This document shows positions 58,509 through 64,000 of a stretch of DNA of 64,000 bases, piece after piece. Both the position numbers and the translations under genes were made by a program. Source of the DNA: Tomocerus qinae (Eukaryota > Arthropoda > Collembola > Entomobryomorpha > Tomoceridae). The notes under the pieces are model-generated. The model saw nothing but the letters and a program-made list of their open reading frames with translations. It had not been told where the DNA came from and searched no databases. Each line of letters begins with the position of its first letter. Positions within the stretch are counted from its first letter, which is position 1. The stretch covers positions 46,412,409 through 46,476,408 of the forward strand of contig CM034547.1 in the NCBI GenBank assembly GCA_020055645.1, in the 5' to 3' direction.

Positions 58509-61500
58509 ATGTCTAATTACACATACATTCCGAATAGAAGTAAAGCTCGTGCCTCAGTGACTAGTATCGATGTGGACAGCATCAGCAGGCTTTATAAAGA
58601 CAATAATAACATCATCGAAGAGTCCTTAGAAGCGGAAATTGAGAACGGCGAAGATCTGAATTTACTCCGCAGACCATCATCTACACAAAGTTTGGGTGAT
58701 CAGTCTGTGGACAGGAGAAACAGTGAGGATATTAATTTTGACGATTCTCGCAGAAATTCATTTGGAAATCCGAACATTAATATTCCAATGAGTAAAGAAG
58801 AGTTATTGAAGGAGGAATCCAGAGATAAATTGCGTTCTAGTCCTAGCTATCCATATCCTGGAGTTTTTCGACCAAGACCTCCGTCCCTCGGCTCTAGTAA
58901 TTATAGAAATGGCAGTGCATGGCAGAGTCATAGTCAAAGTCATGATCATGACGATTATTTACGACATGAATGCACCGAAAAATGTTCTTCTCAACTCCAC
59001 ATTGCTTCTAAAACCGCAAATGTCGATGATATGGAGTTGCTTCTTGAAATGGGAGCGGATCCTAACATGAGAGGTAGAAGATTTCATTCTAAAATGTCTG
59101 GCATAATTATTTTTGAATTATTAATCGGATTTTATTGGTCTAGATTGTATGGGACGAGCTCCATTGCATTGGGCGGTGACGATGGGTTAGTTTGGCCATC
59201 AAAACTCTTTAAATATCTACATTTAAATCATTCTATGAAAATTAATATTTCTCTTCAATGAATACCAACAGGGTGCAATTGTGACTCGTGTATAGCCAAC
59301 GCTGCAAAATGCACGCAACTTTTAGTTGATTCTCCACGGACGGATATTAACGTGCAGGATAATAATGGCGAAACAGCACTACATTTAGCTGCAGAAAATC
59401 AGTCCACAAAATGCGCATCGCTCCTTTTATACAGTGGGGCTGATGTATCAATAAAGTACAAATAATAATATTTTCCTAAACTTTTCTTAAAAAAACTTTC
59501 CGATAAATTCTGTTCTGAGAAAAATGCATGAGATTCAATGAATTTATTCAAAGATACATTCTTCGCAATTCGTTGTTTACCCATTATAGATCTAAAGCCG
59601 GAGTTAAGGCCTTGACTCTCATGGTTGAAAAAATCCCAGATGCGATGGATAGTTTACTAAACAGAGCCGTTTCTGTTGAAAAGTATGATCCCACTAATGT
59701 CAAGTGCGAGATGAAACTCGATTTCGGGTAGGGATTACTAGATTAAGTTAGTCTTTTTTCTATTTACATATTATTTTGGGTTGCTAATTAATGCTGTGTG
59801 ATTTTAAGGGCTATCGTGGGTTATTCGGAGGCAAGAGGATTCTCAATTCGTAATGGAAAGACTCAGAGTCAACAAGATGCTGATGGAAATGTAAAAGCCC
59901 GTAAAGAGATGCAACTGCTCACCTTAATTTTAGATTGCAGCAGTTCGGCTAGGAAAAAGATTTTAACTCATCCCCTCATTGGCATTTTCCTCTACTTGAA
60001 GTGGAGATGCGTCCGCACAGTATTTTGGGCTACAATAGGTTTCTAAATTTTTAAAACTAGACTAGATTTTGAAATATTTTAGTTTCTACATCGTTACTTC
60101 TATTGTAGGACTTCATGTTGCTCTTCTCCTGTTATATACTCTTTATATTCTCGATGTCTACCTTATAAGTTGTCCTTATCGTCCTAAAATAACGGAGCCT
60201 GCCGCAGTGAAAGCAGCAAAAGCAGAAGGAAATTATTTACAGAGTGAAAATGCTACTTACCGAGCTGAATTTATCAAATTTTCTTGGTTTCAATTTTCAC
60301 CGCAGTTACAGGAGCTGGGAACAATAAAATCCGACTTGCATGGTAAATTAGTACACAAGACCATTAATATCACTTTTTAATTGCTGATTTGAGAGCAGTC
60401 TCTCTTATATTTTAAGGTGGCCCAGATGGATGTCCTTTGGAGATTGGACCAACGGTTAAATCCGTTTTGTTACTTTCTCTCACCATTTTCATGCTTATCA
60501 ATGAAGTATTCAAGATGTTGCCGGCACCTAGATCTTACCTGAAGAGGAGTAACAACCGTTTGCAGTGGACTTTATTCATTTTCATTTTCCTGACATCTTG
60601 GCCAGTCTTCATGTCACATCCCAATATCAACTTTTGGCAGTACCAGGCTGCTGCCGTAAGTGTAAAACATACACCTAGTATTCTATTATATTATTGGTAC
60701 ATATTCTCATTTAAAACTTGGATGTTTAAGTTCGGACTATTTCTGGCTTGGGCTCTGATGCTATCTCAAATAGGAAAGTTTCCAATACTTGGTCTTTACG
60801 TCGAAATTCTTACAAAGGTAACACAAAAACACATGATAATTTTTAGCAATGTCGGTCACATTATGGAAAACTAAAAAAATGCTCAGAAAGCCACAAGCGT
60901 TGGTGAAAACGGTGAAAGTTCGGAGAAAGTAAATAATGAAAAAGAAAGTAGTACAAAACGTTCCTAAAGTCTGCTTGACAAATTATTCACAAATCATCAC
61001 TTTCCCTACAATGTCTGATCTTACTGACACGTTTTAATGATTTTGTTAAAACTGCGCTTTTAATTGTTTCAGGTTTTGAAAAATTTTGGATTCTTCATGA
61101 TAACCTACGCATCCCTTTTGATGGCATTTGCTCTTGCATTTTGCGTTCTGTTTCCTGGAGTAAGATAACCTAAAAGTGTATAAACTCTTTTTAATTAGTT
61201 TTATTGTTTTGAATATCTAAATACTAATTCAAATATGACTAACTGAATGATAGAACGCTCCTTATTCTTCTATTCCTCTTGCAATACTCAAAGTACTTAT
61301 GATGATGGTTGGAGAGGTAAACTATGAAGACTTGTTTTACGGAAACGAAGAAAATCCTGTGGATGATTTACTGTACCCGATCACTGGGCATATTCTTTAC
61401 GGTGCTTTTGTGATAATGATTACAATTGTCTTAATGAATCTATTAGTTGGTCTGACAGTCAGTGATATTCAGGTGAATAGACATAATTTTTTTACAACAC

Positions 61501-62310
61501 TCTTTTCTCAATGGACTAACATGTTGAGGGATCTTTTGCTAACACCTTTCTCTTGCTGTTTCTTACACCTAAAAAAGAGACGGCAATTTTGTATACAGGG
61601 GTTACAAAAAGATGCAGAACTAACAAGACTTTCTCGTCAAATCGGAGAAATAGCCCAGTTAGAGTCTTTTGTGTTCTCTAAACGAGTTCAGTCATTTCTT
61701 CCAGGTTCATTTGGAGCTTTCCTAAGAGAAAGTGTTTTAGTTGTTCCCCGTAAGAAAAACAGTTACGACGAAAAGTAAGTCAAATCATAAATGCAAAATT
61801 TTTTTATTAATGCTAGAAACTAATAAATGGTTCTCAAATATCAATTACAGCTGGCATTTTCGCTTTAAACCTAACGATTCGAATGACAAAAGTTTACCCG
61901 AAGATTTAAAAGTGGCTGTATTGCGACTTGCTGCTGCTAGACATCGCACTAAAAGAACAAACAGATGTCAGAATCTTCAAAATCTTCATCGGGAGCCACC
62001 GGCTCCAGCTTCAACACCCATTCGGACTGATGATTATCATTTCAATGCTTTGCCCCCGACTCATGGAATGGGCAATCTTTGGAATTACAACAGGTATGGC
62101 AGTAGAGATGGATCAAGTCATGGTCAATTACCTTCTGGCCAGATACCACCGTGGATGGCAAATGGCAGGAGGGGTCTTCCTGTCACAGGAGGAAGGGATC
62201 CCGAATATAATTACTTCATGAAAAAGTTGGAGGAGAAAATAATGGACAGGATGAAAATTCAAATGGATTCTTTGTACCAGCGAATCGAGGACAGAATGAT
62301 GGAGCAATAG
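58509..62310 (+). CDS. TRPA-family cation channel, tandem copy 2
   Basis: Twelve exons (58509-59073, 59144-59185, 59272-59455, 59590-59727, 59809-60038, 60109-60342, 60417-60655, 60731-60817, 61073-61159, 61254-61472, 61599-61774, 61851-62310) give 886 residues. It is a paralogue of the channel just upstream: same ankyrin region (DCMGRAPLHWAVTMG, DNNGETALHLAAENQ), the same TM block (HPLIGIFLYLKWRCVRTVFW), pore loop LMMMVGEVNYEDLFYG (617-632) and post-S6 LLVGLTVSDIQGLQ. It differs by a long Ser/Arg-rich N terminus of about 150 residues with a His-rich patch, a longer S1-S2 loop and an extended C terminus ending in a helix rich in E/K/R/M (about 850-886) that could form a coiled coil. The start is the first in-frame ATG (58509); the frame is open further upstream without ATG. 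Confidence 0.92.
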
Positions 62311-64000
62311 TTTACATTACTTAGTTTATTTTCAATGTTGCCTTTGTATTTTATCGTTAATATCATCTCTGCATCTAAAAAAGCTAATTTTAGGTATTAG
62401 TTCTTATTGTAGTACTAGTGTGTATAAAATATATGCTGTAGTTAATGTCGATGTAAATACCTACTCGTATTTATTCAGAAGATAATGATTAATGATAGAA
62501 CATGTTCTGTGCGTGCATTAATATTATGTCAATCTGTATGTGCATTAAATTGCTCTTGTATCCGTACTGAGTAAAGTAGTAATAGATCAATGTAAATATT
62601 ATTCGCTCTATCACGCTACGTTTTCTAATAGCCACTTTATTACCCATTGGAAAATGGTTGATAGCGCTTTATATACTCGATGTAAAACTAAATGAAATTA
62701 TAGCATTTTTATTTGGCTAGGAATTTTTCAGAAATTCTTAAGGAAATGTGCATCCCAAGATTGTTAAACCATATTGTTATAATTTATTATTCTTTAGTAT
62801 CTGTAAATTGGTTACACTAACCTTATTTTGACTTAAGATTTAAGATATGTTATACGTTAATCTTTTAATTGTTATTTATATATTTACTAAACAAGGCTGG
62901 AAATATTTCTTCTACAATTTTCTTGTTACGAACGCCACGAGTTGTCAAATGTTTCCGTTTCAATGTATCTGCGCTTAATGAATAAAAATAGTATTGTTAC
63001 ATCTTAAGAACAAGCAAACCGTTTTCATAATTATAATATCTTTGTCTTATTAGATTGAAGATGGAAGTGTTTTATTACGCTATGATGCCGCATCCCGATG
63101 GGTAGTGAGAGTATATAGGTAGGTAGGTAGGTATTGATCATTTTTATAAAATGATTTTCTTATAGATGTATCTTGAGTCTTTATTGGTCTTGTAAAACTA
63201 AACAATTGTAAACGAGAATCAAAAATGTAGATATTCTTCCATTGCATTTAAAGTAGAGATCTTTTTTTTCTTGGTCAAGAAGCTCCATATCTACAAAAAA
63301 TAGCTTTACATTAATGCAAGTGATACATGATGCTATGTCGTTGAATCTTTAGAAAATTCAATTGAAATTGAAGTACTTTAGGACTTATAATATAATAGGC
63401 AATAGTGCAACCCCAGGATATAAAAAATATGTATACCTATGCAAAGAAATATCACACATCAAATGGACAATAGTGAAAAGCCTGATTTGTCAATCCAAGT
63501 GCAATTATTTTTTAGTTGAGACAGTCCAGTGAGGAAATTCGATGCAAATGTCAAGGTAGCTTTAAAAATAGAATTTTGCTATTTCTGGCATTCTATATTT
63601 AAACTTTTAATTGTTCGCTCAATCTCAATCATAAACCAAAGGTAGCATTGGCTATGATTAACTGTCACACGTCTGTATTTCAATTCTAGTAGATAACATT
63701 ATTATTCACACCCAGTAATTAAACTGAAGCTATTCCTTGTTCTTGCTCTACTCTACCACATCCATCAGTACTACCACACACAGGCTTGAGTCCTAAATAT
63801 AACTGACGTAGACAGTTATATTTAGTTTATTAGTTACCTATTACAAATCCGGATCTAATAAACCTCTCGTAGGGGTGATACTTGATGCAATGATCTGCTG
63901 TACCGTAAAAAATTGTACAATGTGCAGGTATCCTTTTAATTACAAGTATTCTTATGATTTAGTCAAACAACTACCTATATCAATGTGGGTTACACCAAAA
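62311..64000. other. 3' flank of TRPA copy 2
   Basis: AT-rich to the window edge. AATAAA at 62981-62986 is the clearest polyadenylation candidate for TRPA copy 2. A short run of TAGG units lies at about 63116-63132. No gene is supported. Confidence 0.5.

Noticed and set aside
51000..62310. Possibility that the two TRPA genes are one misassembled or allelic duplicate
   Set aside because: The proteins differ widely in sequence, length and intron number, so they are true paralogues.
1..64000. CRISPR arrays, rRNA, prokaryotic operons, viral or retroelement coding regions
   Set aside because: No regularly spaced repeats, no rRNA-like stretch and no reverse-transcriptase, integrase, capsid or transposase motif was recognised in any frame.

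Overview
This window is nuclear DNA from an arthropod, almost certainly an insect. It is AT-rich, its genes are split by short GT-AG introns (mostly 70-1,000 bases), and it encodes insect-type families: a clip-domain serine protease homologue, TRPA channels of the painless/pyrexia/TRPA5 type and a UDP-glycosyltransferase. One mobile element carries four TTAGG units, the insect telomere repeat. The order cannot be fixed from sequence alone. Exon models below were built by hand from homology, reading frame and splice sites; every complete multi-exon model closes in frame.

Layout, left to right: the first exon of a UDP-glycosyltransferase (minus, cut by the window edge); CHAF1B, the CAF-1 p60 histone chaperone (minus), head to head with UVSSA, a transcription-coupled repair scaffold (plus); NUP107 (minus), tail to tail with UVSSA and head to head with ORC4 (plus); the V-ATPase a subunit (plus), tail to tail with thiamine pyrophosphokinase TPK1 (minus, with a 390-bp MITE in its first intron); a small secreted six-cysteine knottin-like peptide (plus); a catalytically dead clip-domain serine protease homologue (minus); an intronless BRIP1/FANCJ helicase (minus); a five-finger C2H2 protein (plus); an intronless secreted beta-helix protein with a GPI-type tail (plus); and two tandem TRPA channel genes (plus) with nearly the same intron phases.

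From about 2.4 to 19 kb the genes are packed in alternating orientation and serve chromatin assembly, repair, the nuclear pore and replication licensing. This looks like ordinary compact housekeeping gene order with shared promoters, not a dedicated system. From about 28 kb onward the spacing is looser and the genes are more lineage-specific (immune or toxin-like peptide, SPH, beta-helix protein, sensory channels). Gaps of 1.1-5.1 kb there hold no gene I can support.

The items most worth following up are the beta-helix gene (possible horizontal acquisition), the knottin peptide, the tandem TRPA pair with a shared cysteine cluster in the ankyrin region, the intronless BRIP1, the MITE next to a TPK1 splice site, and a probable GC-AG intron in NUP107. 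No rRNA, tRNA, CRISPR array or prokaryote-style operon was seen.
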